A stretch of DNA of 64,000 nt, taken from NCBI RefSeq assembly GCF_007341385.1, contig NZ_VJYD01000003.1, forward strand, positions 341,911-405,910. The letters run 5' to 3'. This document shows positions 23,339 to 31,786 of the stretch, one piece after another. The notes below the pieces were generated by a model that made no database searches, was not told the origin of the DNA, and saw only the letters and a list, made by a program, of their open reading frames with translations. Each line of letters starts with the position of its first letter. Within the stretch, counting starts at the first letter, position 1. The position numbers and the translations under genes were made by a program. This DNA comes from Flavobacterium daemonense. Lineage in GTDB: Bacteria; Bacteroidota; Bacteroidia; Flavobacteriales; Flavobacteriaceae.

Positions 23339-24343
23339 ATGGAAGAACGCAATAAAACACTGGGAGAGTTTATTATTGAGAACCAAAAAGCATTTCAGTA
23401 TTCGTCGGGAGAACTTTCCCGAATTATCAACTCTATACGTTTGGCGGCAAAGGTCGTGAACTATAAAGTCAACCAAGCAGGACTTGTGGATATTATTGGC
23501 GCTGTAGGCGAGCAGAATATTCAGGGAGAAGACCAGCAAAAATTAGATGTCTATGCCAACGAAGTATTTATCCAGACGTTAATAAACCGTGAGATTGTCT
23601 GTGGTATTGCTTCAGAAGAAAACGACGATTTTATAACTGTTCAGGGGAGCGACAACAGTCATAATAATAAGTACGTGATCTTAATGGATCCGCTTGACGG
23701 ATCTTCAAACATTGATGTAAATGTTTCTGTGGGAAGTATTTTTTCTGTTTTTAGAAGAATTACACCAATAGGAACTCCGGTAACTAGCGAGGATTTTTTA
23801 CAACCGGGAATCAATCAAGTGGCAGCAGGATATGTAATTTATGGAACTTCGACAATGCTGGTTTATACCACAGGGCATGGAGTTAATGGTTTTACGCTAA
23901 ATCCGGCAATTGGTACATTTTATCTTTCACATCCAAATATGAGATTTCCAGAAAGTGGAAATATCTATTCGGTGAACGAAGGAAATTATGTTCATTTTCC
24001 GCAGGGAGTGAAAAATTATATTAAATATTGCCAGCGTGAAGAGGAGGACAGACCTTATACTTCACGATATATTGGAAGTCTAGTAGCCGATTTTCATCGA
24101 AATATGATTAAAGGTGGTGTCTATATTTATCCAACAAGCTCAAAAGCGCCAAAAGGTAAATTGCGTTTATTATATGAATGTAACCCAATGGCTTTTATTG
24201 CTGAACAAGCTGGCGGAAAAGCCACAGATGGTTTTGGAAGAATTATGGAAATCCAACCGACAGAACTGCATCAAAGAGTTCCGTTTTTCTGCGGAAGCAA
24301 AAATATGGTCGAAAAAGCTGAGGAATTTATGGCAGCTGAATAA
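23339..24343 (+). CDS. fbp: Fructose-1,6-bisphosphatase, class I
   Basis: This cytoplasmic gluconeogenic enzyme hydrolyses fructose-1,6-bisphosphate to fructose-6-phosphate. The 334-residue protein has the usual class I length. The metal/phosphate motif [16 protein letters not shown] begins at residue 117. ASEENDDF (about 92-99) is the upstream Glu-containing metal site. [20 protein letters not shown] and [21 protein letters not shown] give the sugar-phosphate-binding region. It is divergent from the GNAT/aspartate kinase unit, and no strict TAnnTTTG match precedes it (GATATTTG at 23299 is one base off). It is followed by a CCCGACAGG-type hairpin. Confidence 0.96.
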   Translation: MEERNKTLGEFIIENQKAFQYSSGELSRIINSIRLAAKVVNYKVNQAGLVDIIGAVGEQNIQGEDQQKLDVYANEVFIQTLINREIVCGIASEENDDFITVQGSDNSHNNKYVILMDPLDGSSNIDVNVSVGSIFSVFRRITPIGTPVTSEDFLQPGINQVAAGYVIYGTSTMLVYTTGHGVNGFTLNPAIGTFYLSHPNMRFPESGNIYSVNEGNYVHFPQGVKNYIKYCQREEEDRPYTSRYIGSLVADFHRNMIKGGVYIYPTSSKAPKGKLRLLYECNPMAFIAEQAGGKATDGFGRIMEIQPTELHQRVPFFCGSKNMVEKAEEFMAAE

Positions 24344-24360
24344 AAATATTCAGTGAGCAG

Positions 24361-24640
24361 TCCCGATCCCGAAACTTCGGGACGGGATAGTGTTCAGTTA
24401 CAATATTACACCCGACAGGTTTCAAAAACCTGTCGGGTTTGTTATTTTGTAGATTCTCACATGTCAAACCGGACTAAAGTCCGACCATACAATATGAATC
24501 GAGCCAAAGGCTCTTTATAAAGTTCCGAAGGAACGACTTATATTGTAGAGCTGGACTTCAGTCCAGTTGAATTTGTAATTACGATATGCTTTTGACAATA
24601 AACAGCAAACCCGACAGGTTTCGAAAACCTGTCGGGTTTA
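24361..24640. repeat. Intergenic cluster of small palindromes and two CCCGACAGG hairpins
   Basis: This 371-bp gap between fbp and the TerB gene holds no gene. In order it contains a TCCCG/CGGGA palindrome (24361-24388), the hairpin 24410..24440, a run of four short palindromes (GGACTAAAGTCC, GAGCCAAAGGCTC, TTCCGAAGGAA, TGGACTTCAGTCCA; about 24470-24566) and a second CCCGACAGG hairpin (24607..24639). An outer ACAATAT.../...ATATTGT pairing embraces the middle palindromes. Confidence 0.75.
24410..24440 (+). terminator. CCCGACAGG hairpin behind fbp (repeat copy 1)
   Basis: ACCCGACAGGTTT pairs with AAACCTGTCGGGT. The hairpin lies 67 bp past the fbp stop. The same palindrome occurs at 24607, 58199 and 59520. 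Confidence 0.6.
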
Positions 24641-24714
24641 TTTTATCGTTTTTAATTAAATTTCAATCTTCGTTACAAAACTGCAAACCACGACTGAATA
24701 CTAAAAACGGAATA

Positions 24715-25146
24715 CTATTTATGCATATGTTGCATTTCGTAGATAAAAGTATCTGCATCAACTTTATTGTCAACAAGCGACAGCGCTTTAGCAATAATAT
24801 AATCCACATTGCTTGGAGTAAATCCTAGGGCAACACTTATTTTTTTCAATAACACTTCTTGTTTGTCTTCAAGATGATGGTCAACATGAACCATTCTTGT
24901 TAAGTCATACAAACGCTCTAAACGCTGTACATATGAATAAGGAGGATTAATTGGGTATTTTAATGGGTCGCTAAGAATTTCTTCATACTCAGATTCTGTG
25001 ATTTCTAGACGAGCAGCTAGTTTGTCTAAAAAGGCTTTTTCTTCTGGGTATACAATTCCATCTGCTAAGGCTACGCGAACAATTGCTGAAAAATGACCTT
25101 TGTTTCTTTGTTTGAATTCGCTATCAAATAATTCTGAAAATGACAT
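24715..25146 (-). CDS. TerB-family protein
   Basis: The 143-residue soluble, mainly helical protein belongs to the tellurite-resistance TerB-like family. HFSAIVRVALADGIVYPEEK (about 18-37) with an acidic DG-x-x-x-x-E pair, and MVHVDHHLEDKQEVLLKKIS (about 91-110), form the two acidic metal-binding-type helices. VDHHLEDKQ adds histidines. TerB domains bind divalent metal and occur in stress and membrane-associated systems. No other ter genes are nearby, so resistance is not implied. It has its own -7 element at 25169..25176. Confidence 0.8.
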   Translation of the reverse strand: MSFSELFDSEFKQRNKGHFSAIVRVALADGIVYPEEKAFLDKLAARLEITESEYEEILSDPLKYPINPPYSYVQRLERLYDLTRMVHVDHHLEDKQEVLLKKISVALGFTPSNVDYIIAKALSLVDNKVDADTFIYEMQHMHK

Positions 25147-25168
25147 AATTTATAAGGTTTTTGTTAAA

Positions 25169-25176
25169 CAAAGATA
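25169..25176 (-). promoter_or_regulatory. -7 element of the TerB gene
   Basis: TATCTTTG on the minus strand matches TAnnTTTG, 23 bp before the ATG. No clear TTTG -33 element is seen. Confidence 0.4.
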
Positions 25177-25315
25177 AAAGTTATTTTAATTTATATTTTT
25201 AAATTTCTCATAAAATTTAACTTATTTTTCTGCGTTGTTTTAGAGATGGACTTCATGAAATTTTCAAAATAAGTCGTAAGTTTACATCCCCTAATCATTT
25301 AATATTATTAGCCCT

Positions 25316-25909
25316 ATGTCAGAGTTTTGGATTTATTTTCAAATAGGATTAAAACACGTTTTAGATATCAACGCCTACGATCACGTTCTTTTTTTAATCG
25401 CACTAACAGTTCCGTATTCTTTTAAAGATTGGAAACGAATTTTACTTTTGGTTTCGGTTTTTACAATCGGTCATACAGTAGCATTAATACTTTCTGTTTT
25501 CGGAATAATCGCCGTAAAAGTAAATCTTGTTGAATTTTTGATTCCAATAACCATTTTAGTTACCGCTTTGTATCACCTCTTTACGGCAGGAAAAGCGACT
25601 AAAAATGAGGGCGTAAATTTAATTTTTATAGTGACGCTTTTTTTCGGACTTATACACGGACTCGGATTCTCGAATTATTTTAAAACAATTTTAGGTGGTT
25701 CGGCAACGTCAAAATTACTACCTTTAGGAGAATTTGCATTAGGAATTGAAGCGGCACAGTTAGTGGTGGTTTTCGTAGTTTTGATACTATCATATATAGT
25801 GCAAACCGTGTTTCGTTTTTCAAAACGCGACTGGGCACTTGTAATGTCGGCTTTTATCGTTGGAGTTGTAATTCCGATGATTATTGAAAGCCCAATTTGG
25901 AACAGATAA
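25316..25909 (+). CDS. HupE/UreJ-family membrane protein
   Basis: The 197-residue inner-membrane protein has about five to six helices. Conserved histidines lie at helix edges: GLKHVLDINAYDHVLFLIA, FTIGHTVALILSVFGI, TALYHLFTAG and FGLIHGLGFSNYF. This pattern is typical of HupE/UreJ, a family associated with nickel or cobalt transport in hydrogenase and urease clusters. No hydrogenase or urease genes are seen here, so the metal link is only by family. It is first in a tight plus-strand run; the deaminase start is 5 bp after its stop. Confidence 0.85.
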   Translation: MSEFWIYFQIGLKHVLDINAYDHVLFLIALTVPYSFKDWKRILLLVSVFTIGHTVALILSVFGIIAVKVNLVEFLIPITILVTALYHLFTAGKATKNEGVNLIFIVTLFFGLIHGLGFSNYFKTILGGSATSKLLPLGEFALGIEAAQLVVVFVVLILSYIVQTVFRFSKRDWALVMSAFIVGVVIPMIIESPIWNR

Positions 25910-25914
25910 AATAA

Positions 25915-26346
25915 ATGGAGATAAAAAAATTAAACAAATACGATAAAGCTTATTTGAGAATTGCAAAAGAATGGAGTTTGCTTTCTTACTGCAAACGAAA
26001 ACAAGTAGGCGCAATTATCGTAAAAGACCGAATGATCATTTCTGATGGCTATAATGGAACGCCATCAGGATTTGAGAATTGTTGCGAAGATGAAGAGGGA
26101 TTGACCAGATGGGATGTTCTTCATGCCGAAGCAAATGCAATTTTGAAAGTCGCTAGGTCGACGCAATCCTGCGAAGGCGCAACATTGTATATCACGCTTT
26201 CGCCATGCAAAGAATGCAGTAAATTGATACATCAATCCGGAATCAAAAGAGTGGTGTATAAAGATGGATATCGTGATGATTCTGGAATTCAATTTTTAAT
26301 AAAAGCAGGCATCGAAGTAGAACATATTCCTGTTTTAGAAGAGTAA
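25915..26346 (+). CDS. dCMP deaminase-family zinc enzyme
   Basis: The 143-residue cytidine/deoxycytidylate deaminase-fold protein has zinc ligands His70 in VLHAEANAI (E72 is the proton shuttle) plus Cys98 and Cys101 in TLSPCKECSKLI. The N-terminal CKRKQVGAIIVKDRMIISDG and YNGTPSGFENC match dCMP deaminases, where a further zinc-linked Cys/His cluster lies. It probably converts dCMP to dUMP for dTTP supply; ComEB-like proteins share the fold. It starts 5 bp after HupE, and its TAA overlaps the ATG of the S41 protease by one base, so the three are co-transcribed. Confidence 0.9.
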   Translation: MEIKKLNKYDKAYLRIAKEWSLLSYCKRKQVGAIIVKDRMIISDGYNGTPSGFENCCEDEEGLTRWDVLHAEANAILKVARSTQSCEGATLYITLSPCKECSKLIHQSGIKRVVYKDGYRDDSGIQFLIKAGIEVEHIPVLEE

Positions 26347-27929
26347 TGAAATTCGATTCAAAATATTTGCCAATTATTATCGGAGCTACTTTTGCTCTGG
26401 GAACTGTTCTGGGAAGCCTGATGAATGCTCCCGCAGATGATCAGCTTTTGGCCAAAAATTACTCTAAAACCAAATTAAATAAACTGATCGACTTTATTAA
26501 TAATGAATATGTCGACAGTATCAATACCGATTCAATTGTAAATCTTACAGTTGATAATATCTTGTCAAAATTAGATCCACATTCAGTTTATATTCCGCCG
26601 AGCGAACAAGCCGAAGTTGCTGAAAGCATGAAAGGTGATTTCGTGGGAATCGGGATTAATTTTTATATGTATAAAGATTCCGTTGCGATTATAAAACCAA
26701 TTGAAAACGGGCCTTCTGCGAAAGCAGGACTAAAATCGGGTGACCGAATATTATTCGCCGGAAAAACAAAATTATACGGACGAAAACTTCCTTCTGATAG
26801 TTTGTTTTCGAAACTAAAAGGGCTTCAAGGTTCAGAAATCGAATTGACCGTTTTTAGAAAATCGGAACAAAAAAAGCTGAAGTTTAGAATAAAAAGAGAT
26901 GTTATTCCGATTAAAAGCGTCGATGCTTCTTTGATGCTTGGGAATAATACGGGTTATATCAAAATCAATCGTTTTGCCGAAACTACTTATAACGAGTTTA
27001 AAACGGGTTTAACGAGATTGAAACAAAGCGGTATTCAATCGCTGGTAATTGATCTTCGTGATAACGGGGGCGGTTATATGGAAGAAGCCGTTGCTATTGC
27101 CGATGAACTTTTGAAAGACAAACAGTTGATCGTTTTTACTAAAAATAAAAACGGAACGACCGAAAAAACATATGCAACAAAATCTGGAAGTTTTGAAACC
27201 GGAAAGGTGTATGTTTTGATAAATGAAAACAGCGCTTCGGCGAGTGAAATTTTAGCTGGGGCAATTCAGGATAATGACCGCGGTATTATCGTTGGTCGTC
27301 GTTCATTTGGAAAAGGTTTGGTACAAAGAGAAATGGATTTCAACGACGGTTCTGCAGTGCGATTAACTGTAGCGCGCTATTACACGCCAACAGGAAGATC
27401 GATTCAGAAACCGTATAAAAAAGGAAACGAAGAGTATTTCAAAGAATCTGAATTGAGAATAAAATCAGGTGAGCTTTATGCCAAAGACAGTATAAAAGTA
27501 GCCGATTCATTGAAATTTAAAACGCCAAAAGGTAAAATCGTTTACGGCGGTGGCGGCATTGTTCCCGATATTTTTGTTCCTATGGAAGCAGAGCACGGAA
27601 ATGAAAATGTTGCTTATTTACTGCAAACTGGAATTGTCGGACATTTTGTTTTTGAAGAATTGGATAAAAACCGAAAAGCCTTTGTGGGACTTCATTTTAA
27701 TGAGTTTTTAGATGAAATGAAAAACTCTGATGTTTATTTCAAGAAGTTCAAAAACTATATTGCAATGACCGGCCTGGATTTGAAACTAGATAAAACCAAA
27801 TCGCTTGTGAACCGTTATATCACAGCTGAATTTGCCCGACAACTATTTGGGGAATTATATTACTACAATATAGTTTTGAAAGATGATGCTATGATAAAAT
27901 CGGTTTTGAGTCCAAAGAAACAATCCTGA
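26346..27929 (+). CDS. S41 (C-terminal processing) peptidase
   Basis: The 527-residue protein starts at an N-terminal membrane anchor or uncleaved signal (YLPIIIGATFALGTVLGSLM). A PDZ domain (about 75-165: GDFVGIGINFYM, NGPSAKAGLKSGDRILF) is followed by the tail-specific protease core. The catalytic set is Ser298 (ENSASASEILAGA), Lys323 and Gln327 (RRSFGKGLVQ). The 25-residue Ser-Lys gap is as in CtpB. A ~150-residue C-terminal region follows, typical of Bacteroidota members. It should act in the periplasm on C-termini of envelope proteins. The start codon overlaps the deaminase stop. Confidence 0.93.
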   Translation: MKFDSKYLPIIIGATFALGTVLGSLMNAPADDQLLAKNYSKTKLNKLIDFINNEYVDSINTDSIVNLTVDNILSKLDPHSVYIPPSEQAEVAESMKGDFVGIGINFYMYKDSVAIIKPIENGPSAKAGLKSGDRILFAGKTKLYGRKLPSDSLFSKLKGLQGSEIELTVFRKSEQKKLKFRIKRDVIPIKSVDASLMLGNNTGYIKINRFAETTYNEFKTGLTRLKQSGIQSLVIDLRDNGGGYMEEAVAIADELLKDKQLIVFTKNKNGTTEKTYATKSGSFETGKVYVLINENSASASEILAGAIQDNDRGIIVGRRSFGKGLVQREMDFNDGSAVRLTVARYYTPTGRSIQKPYKKGNEEYFKESELRIKSGELYAKDSIKVADSLKFKTPKGKIVYGGGGIVPDIFVPMEAEHGNENVAYLLQTGIVGHFVFEELDKNRKAFVGLHFNEFLDEMKNSDVYFKKFKNYIAMTGLDLKLDKTKSLVNRYITAEFARQLFGELYYYNIVLKDDAMIKSVLSPKKQS

Positions 27930-27941
27930 AAATTTTAAAAT

Positions 27942-28307
27942 ATGAAAACAGAAGCCGTTGTAAATGCTGAAATCGAACTTTTGACTGCTATTAAAAATGC
28001 TGATGTTTCTACTTTAGAAAAAGCCCTTCACGACGATTTGCTTTTCAATTTGCCTGACGGAAATACGATTACAAAAGCATTTGATCTTGATTCTTATCGC
28101 TCCGGAAAAATGAAAATCGAGTCATTAGAGGCTTTCGATCAAATTATCAATATAATTGATGATTTGGCGATAGTAACCGTAGCAGTTTCATTAAAAGGAA
28201 CGTACGAAAAGGAGTCAATACAAGGAGTTTTTAAGTATATCAGAGTTTGGAAGCAGTTTGATGAAAATTTAAAAGTCATTGCCGGAAGCTGTGTTCCATT
28301 GGCATAA
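27942..28307 (+). CDS. NTF2/SnoaL-like (DUF4440-type) protein
   Basis: The 121-residue cytoplasmic protein has the cone-shaped NTF2-like pattern: N-terminal helix EAVVNAEIELLTAIKNADVSTL, then ALHDDLLFNLPDGNTITK and strands IINIIDDLAIVTVAVSL, FKYIRVWKQFDENLKVIAGSC. Such proteins bind small hydrophobic ligands or act as minor enzymes. No catalytic set can be assigned. It lies 12 bp behind the S41 peptidase gene in the same unit. Confidence 0.75.
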   Translation: MKTEAVVNAEIELLTAIKNADVSTLEKALHDDLLFNLPDGNTITKAFDLDSYRSGKMKIESLEAFDQIINIIDDLAIVTVAVSLKGTYEKESIQGVFKYIRVWKQFDENLKVIAGSCVPLA

Positions 28308-28412
28308 ATTTTGACAAGAAATTTAATAGTAGCATAAAATCAAACGTAGCGATCGATGCGTAATTCTTCACTCCCGATAGCTACCGGGATTGCGGTTAAA
28401 TACATTCAGAAT

Positions 28413-28727
28413 ATGAAAAATTTAAAAAGAATAAGTTTTCTTCTAGTTGTAATGGCTTTTCTAATTTCTTGCGCAACTGCAAAAGACAGCAACAAGATAA
28501 TTACAGGAAAAGTAACATCAATTGAAGGTGGCAAGGACGGCTACACGGTAAAAATCGATACAGATCAAAAAGAAGTATATTTTGCCACAATCAGTATCGT
28601 AAATCTTGGCGGGCCGCAAAACTATAAGCAAGTCAAAATTGGTGATGTAGTTTCAGTAAAAGGAGAATTCTGGAAAAACGAAGACGAAAATCACATCAAG
28701 GTTACGCAGATAATTTCGGTGAAATAA
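28413..28727 (+). CDS. Small lipoprotein, OB-like, unknown function
   Basis: The protein has 104 residues from ATG 28413; an in-frame ATG at 28356 precedes the signal and is rejected. The lipoprotein signal ends in LISC (Cys20 region, then ATAKDSNK). The mature part is a small beta protein (KIITGKVTSIEGGKDGYTVK, VYFATISIV, QVKIGDVVSVKGEFWKNEDE, HIKVTQIISV), reminiscent of OB-fold or DUF3221-like extracytoplasmic domains. No binding residues can be assigned. It is followed by a strong terminator. Confidence 0.7.
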   Translation: MKNLKRISFLLVVMAFLISCATAKDSNKIITGKVTSIEGGKDGYTVKIDTDQKEVYFATISIVNLGGPQNYKQVKIGDVVSVKGEFWKNEDENHIKVTQIISVK

Positions 28728-28744
28728 TCGCATTATAAAATTTT

Positions 28745-28812
28745 AAACCATTAAGGGATTAAGTTTATTAAGCTTCAAAGCTTTTTACTTAATCCCTTAA
28801 TGGTTTTTTTAT
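28745..28812 (+). terminator. Terminator behind the small lipoprotein gene
   Basis: Perfect 20-bp arms, AAACCATTAAGGGATTAAGT (28745-28764) and its complement (28787-28806), are followed by a T-run. A related weaker repeat (AATTAAGTTTATTAAG...CTTAATTT) follows at about 28857-28893. Confidence 0.85.
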
Positions 28813-28936
28813 ATGTTTAAACTTTTTTTATATGCATAATTTCTTGTGATAGCTCAAAATTAAGTTTATTAAGTACAAAAACTTAATTTACCTTAATTTC
28901 TTAATGGTTGAAAATAAAAAAACTTATTTTTAAATT

Positions 28937-29542
28937 TTATCGTGTACTATCGTGTGAGTGTGTTTGTACGCCATTATTCCATAAAGTAAGAATATCTGTG
29001 GCAACAGCGGCACCGCTTCCTGCGGCAATAGCCAATTGGCTTCTCCAACCCGCTAAAGTTCCAATTACATAAATTCCTTCAGCAACTTTGTGGTCTTCGT
29101 TTTTTAACTGAATACGTTGTTTTTCTGGAAGTGCTTTTTTGTGCGGTTCAACAAATTGCATCAAACCCTCAATGTCAAAAGTATTGGCAGAACCAATTCC
29201 GACAACTATATTTTTTGTTTTATAGGAGTTTTTATTTGTAATTACAGTAAATTCAGGATATTGACCTTCGACTTTAATTACTTTTTCGTTTGCAATTTGA
29301 GTAATATGCGGATAAGATGCAGCTAAATCTTGTGTGCTTTCTGTAAGTAATTCAGAGCCTAGTTTTCCTGGCGTTATGCCATAAGCATTGTAGAAAATTG
29401 CTTCTTGAAGAGAAGAATTTTTTTGATGTGTAAAAATTCCGATTTTTTTATCGGCAGCAAAAGCTTTATTTTTAGCAGAGCCCAGAACAAGTGCACAAGA
29501 AATTCCTGATACGCCTCCGCCAATAATTAGAACGTCGAACAT
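28937..29542 (-). CDS. FAD-dependent oxidoreductase (short thioredoxin-reductase-like)
   Basis: The 201-residue protein opens with DVLIIGGGVSGISCALVLG, a GxGxxG dinucleotide fold for FAD. The second FAD-contact region is KNIVVGIGSANTFDI. The closing motif is GIYVIGTLAGWRSQLAIAAGSGAAVATDI, the conserved TrxR C-terminal FAD loop with GT in place of GD. Thioredoxin reductases are ~310 residues with a CxxC and an inserted NAD(P)H domain. Both are missing here, so this is a single-domain relative with unknown electron partner. It shares a unit with the downstream-facing small membrane gene (2-bp gap). Confidence 0.8.
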   Translation of the reverse strand: MFDVLIIGGGVSGISCALVLGSAKNKAFAADKKIGIFTHQKNSSLQEAIFYNAYGITPGKLGSELLTESTQDLAASYPHITQIANEKVIKVEGQYPEFTVITNKNSYKTKNIVVGIGSANTFDIEGLMQFVEPHKKALPEKQRIQLKNEDHKVAEGIYVIGTLAGWRSQLAIAAGSGAAVATDILTLWNNGVQTHSHDSTR

Positions 29543-29544
29543 TA

Positions 29545-29745
29545 TTATCTGCCGTTTGTTTTTTCTTCAATTCTTTTCGAAATTCTAAAAATCAAAAGAA
29601 TCAATACGGCGCAGAAAGAAGCGGCGATTCCAATAAAAGCTACCATACTATCACCCTGAAATGGGTTTTTAAAGTCTAATAGCGTAATATTAAAAACAAT
29701 TAAAGCTAATGCTAAAAGCACTAATATTGAAGTAAAAATTTTCAT
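29545..29745 (-). CDS. Small two-helix membrane protein
   Basis: The protein has 66 residues from ATG 29745; the longer start at 29775 precedes the first helix. It has helices KIFTSILVLLALALIVFNIT and SMVAFIGIAASFCAVLILLIF, with a basic tail RISKRIEEKTNGR on the cytoplasmic side. It resembles small proteins conserved in Flavobacteriia, with no assigned function. The stop lies 2 bp before the ATG of the FAD oxidoreductase, so the two are co-transcribed and possibly translationally coupled. Confidence 0.7.
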   Translation of the reverse strand: MKIFTSILVLLALALIVFNITLLDFKNPFQGDSMVAFIGIAASFCAVLILLIFRISKRIEEKTNGR

Positions 29746-29847
29746 ATTGGTTGTTTTTGTGTCTAAAATAATCAAACTAAAACTTTAAAAAAGGGCTTAA
29801 AGTTTTGTTTTTAGAAATTTTATGGGGTAAAAGTATAAAAATTAATC

Positions 29848-30426
29848 TTAGACAAACAAACCTTTAACATTAGCAGCAAATAATTTAACAGCAATTGCTA
29901 AAAGTATGACTCCAAATGTCTTGCGAACCACGCCGAGACCGTTTTCCCCAAGCAGGTTTTCAATTTTTTTTGATGATTTTAAAACAATGTAAACCAGTAC
30001 AATATTTAGTAAAATGGCAATAATAATGTTGATTGTATGAAACTGAGAGCGCAGAGACAATAAAGTTGTCATAGTTCCGGCTCCTGCAATTAACGGAAAC
30101 GCCAAAGGAACAATTGAAGCTGAACCAGGTTCTTCGTCACGATAGATTCGGATTCCTAAAATCATTTCTAGAGCAAGAAAAAATAAAACAAAAGATCCAG
30201 CGACGGCAAACGAATGCACGTCGATGCCAATTAAATTCAATAGTCCTTCTCCAACAAATAGAAAAACAATCATAATTAATCCGGCAACTATAGAAGCTTT
30301 TTCAGAATCAATATGTCCGACTTTTGCTCTCAAATTGACAATAATCGGAATTGATCCCACAATATCAATCACGGCAAAAAGTACCATTCCAACTGTAATA
30401 ATTTCTTTATAGTCGATTTCTAACAT
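29848..30426 (-). CDS. MarC-family integral membrane protein
   Basis: The protein has 192 residues from ATG 30426. The open frame extends to 30555, but the -7 promoter motif at 30461..30468 lies inside that extension. Six hydrophobic helices match the MarC/UPF0056 family: ITVGMVLFAVIDIVGSIPII, IVAGLIMIVFLFVGEGLLNLIGI, SFAVAGSFVLFFLALEMILGI, SIVPLAFPLIAGAGTMTTLLSL, IIIAILLNIVLVYIVL and FGVILLAIAVKLFAANV. SIVPLAFPLIAGAGT is the family signature. Despite its name the family has no proven antibiotic-resistance role. Confidence 0.9.
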   Translation of the reverse strand: MLEIDYKEIITVGMVLFAVIDIVGSIPIIVNLRAKVGHIDSEKASIVAGLIMIVFLFVGEGLLNLIGIDVHSFAVAGSFVLFFLALEMILGIRIYRDEEPGSASIVPLAFPLIAGAGTMTTLLSLRSQFHTINIIIAILLNIVLVYIVLKSSKKIENLLGENGLGVVRKTFGVILLAIAVKLFAANVKGLFV

Positions 30427-30460
30427 ATCTTTCTGATTTTTAGTGATTAAAAATTTGCTG

Positions 30461-30468
30461 CAAAAGTA
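30461..30468 (-). promoter_or_regulatory. -7 element of the MarC gene
   Basis: TACTTTTG on the minus strand matches TAnnTTTG, 34 bp before ATG 30426. No clear -33 element. Confidence 0.4.
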
Positions 30469-30687
30469 AGTAATAAAGTTAGGTGATTTTTTAATAGCTT
30501 GTATTTTTGTTATAAAAGCATTGTTTATTAATGTGAAATGTGATATTTGTAACATTATAATGTCATAATTAGTGATTCAGGGAGAGAAATCGGTTTATTT
30601 TGAACTTAATTTATTCTGCTGTTTGACTAGAAAAAAAATGATGGAAAATCAAAAGTTAAAAAATATAACTTACTGAAAATCAATTGC

Positions 30688-30695
30688 TAAATTTG
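30688..30695 (+). promoter_or_regulatory. -7 element of the DUF4412 gene
   Basis: TAAATTTG matches TAnnTTTG, 22 bp before ATG 30718. No TTTG -33 element at the expected distance. Confidence 0.4.
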
Positions 30696-30717
30696 TATAA
30701 CTTAAAATGGGAAGGTT

Positions 30718-31500
30718 ATGAAAAAGAGAGTTTTTGTTATCGTTTTCTTGTGTATGTTGTTTTCGTTCAACAGTTCACAAGCCCAAATCTGGCAACAAAT
30801 TAAAAAAGCTGCGCAACAAAAAGGACAGGGAACTGGGAATGTGGCTGATCAAAATGTAAGTATGGAAAATGCCGTTTTGAGCTATGGCAAAAATAAGGTA
30901 GATCCATCGGTAGTTCCAAGTTCTTATAATTTCAGTTGGAAATATGTTATGGAAATTAAGACGGATGAGGGAAAAGCGATGAATGCAAATTATCTTTTAG
31001 AGCCTAATGCTGCTTATTTTGGTATGAATATTTCGCAGGGGCAAGGCCAGGACATGTTTATGATTATGGATTCTAAAAATAGTATAACGGTGACTGCTTT
31101 TGGAAACGGCAAAGAGAAAATGGCGTCGGCATCAAAAATGCCTGATTATTCGGGAATGGCAAAAAAAGAAGGGGAGAAGTCTAAATTTATTTATAAGACA
31201 CTTCCCAATAAAACTTTTTTAGGCTATAACTGCAAAGGAATTCAAATGACAAATGACGAATATGATATTATTTGTTATTACACGAGTGAGGCAAAAGTGA
31301 GTTTTGGAGATATGTTCAAAAACCAAAAAGGCTGGAAAATGCCGGAAGGATTGTCTGATTATTTTAAACCCGAAGATCGCACTTTGTTGATGGATATGAC
31401 AATGAAAGACTTGAAAAGCAAAAAAGTGACCACTATGAAATGCCTCAGCCTTGAAAAAAGCGCTTATACATTCAACAAATCGGACTATAAATTTATGTAG
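30718..31500 (+). CDS. DUF4412-type exported protein
   Basis: The 260-residue protein has a signal peptide (KKRVFVIVFLCMLFSFNSSQA, then Q). The mature domain begins with a Gln/Lys-rich helix (IWQQIKKAAQQKGQGTGNVA). It continues as a beta-rich domain: SYNFSWKYVMEIKTDEGKAM, NYLLEPNAAYFGMNIS, MFMIMDSKNSITVTAFGNGKE, KFIYKTLPNKTFLGYNCKGI, YDIICYYTSEAKVSFGD. This pattern fits DUF4412, a periplasmic domain of unknown function. It is rich in Met and stands alone. Confidence 0.7.
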   Translation: MKKRVFVIVFLCMLFSFNSSQAQIWQQIKKAAQQKGQGTGNVADQNVSMENAVLSYGKNKVDPSVVPSSYNFSWKYVMEIKTDEGKAMNANYLLEPNAAYFGMNISQGQGQDMFMIMDSKNSITVTAFGNGKEKMASASKMPDYSGMAKKEGEKSKFIYKTLPNKTFLGYNCKGIQMTNDEYDIICYYTSEAKVSFGDMFKNQKGWKMPEGLSDYFKPEDRTLLMDMTMKDLKSKKVTTMKCLSLEKSAYTFNKSDYKFM

Positions 31501-31534
31501 ATAAAATAACCCGCTGATACAATTGGTTTTTTTT

Positions 31535-31672
31535 AAACACATAGAGACATAGATTTATTTTTTAATAAAGAGTAAAAAAAAGAAACATGTTTCTTTCACA
31601 TAGCCAGCTATGTTTGTTTTAAATAAGTGAAACGCCTTTTTTAGAGAACTAATTCTATGTTTCTATGTGTTA
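31535..31672. repeat. Inverted repeat with internal palindromes
   Basis: The arms begin AAACACATAGAGACATAGAT (31535-31555) and end ATGTTTCTATGTGTTAG (31650-31672), complementary with mismatches. Inside are AGAAACATGTTTCT (31580-31593) and CATAGCCAGCTATG (31598-31611). No gene is seen in this 286-bp gap. Confidence 0.65.
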
Positions 31673-31774
31673 GAATAATTAGCCTTAATGTTATAGATAA
31701 AATGGCAACATTCTAAATTAGTTGCGTTTGCAAACATAAATTGATGTGCGGTTTTTATTTCCTGAATCTTTAGT

Positions 31775-31782
31775 TACCTTTG
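31775..31782 (+). promoter_or_regulatory. -7 element directly before the DUF3109 gene
   Basis: TACCTTTG matches TAnnTTTG and ends only 4 bp before ATG 31787. Transcription would start at or within a few bases of the start codon, giving a leaderless or near-leaderless mRNA. Confidence 0.5.
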
Positions 31783-31786
31783 CAAA

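Noticed and set aside
24361..24640. Possible small RNA gene or tRNA-like cluster in the fbp/TerB gap
   Set aside because: The hairpins are short separate palindromes. No cloverleaf, anticodon arm or CCA end can be built, so I describe it only as repeats.
30427..30555. 43-codon N-terminal extension of MarC
   Set aside because: A TACTTTTG promoter motif lies inside it, and MarC proteins normally begin a few residues before the first helix.
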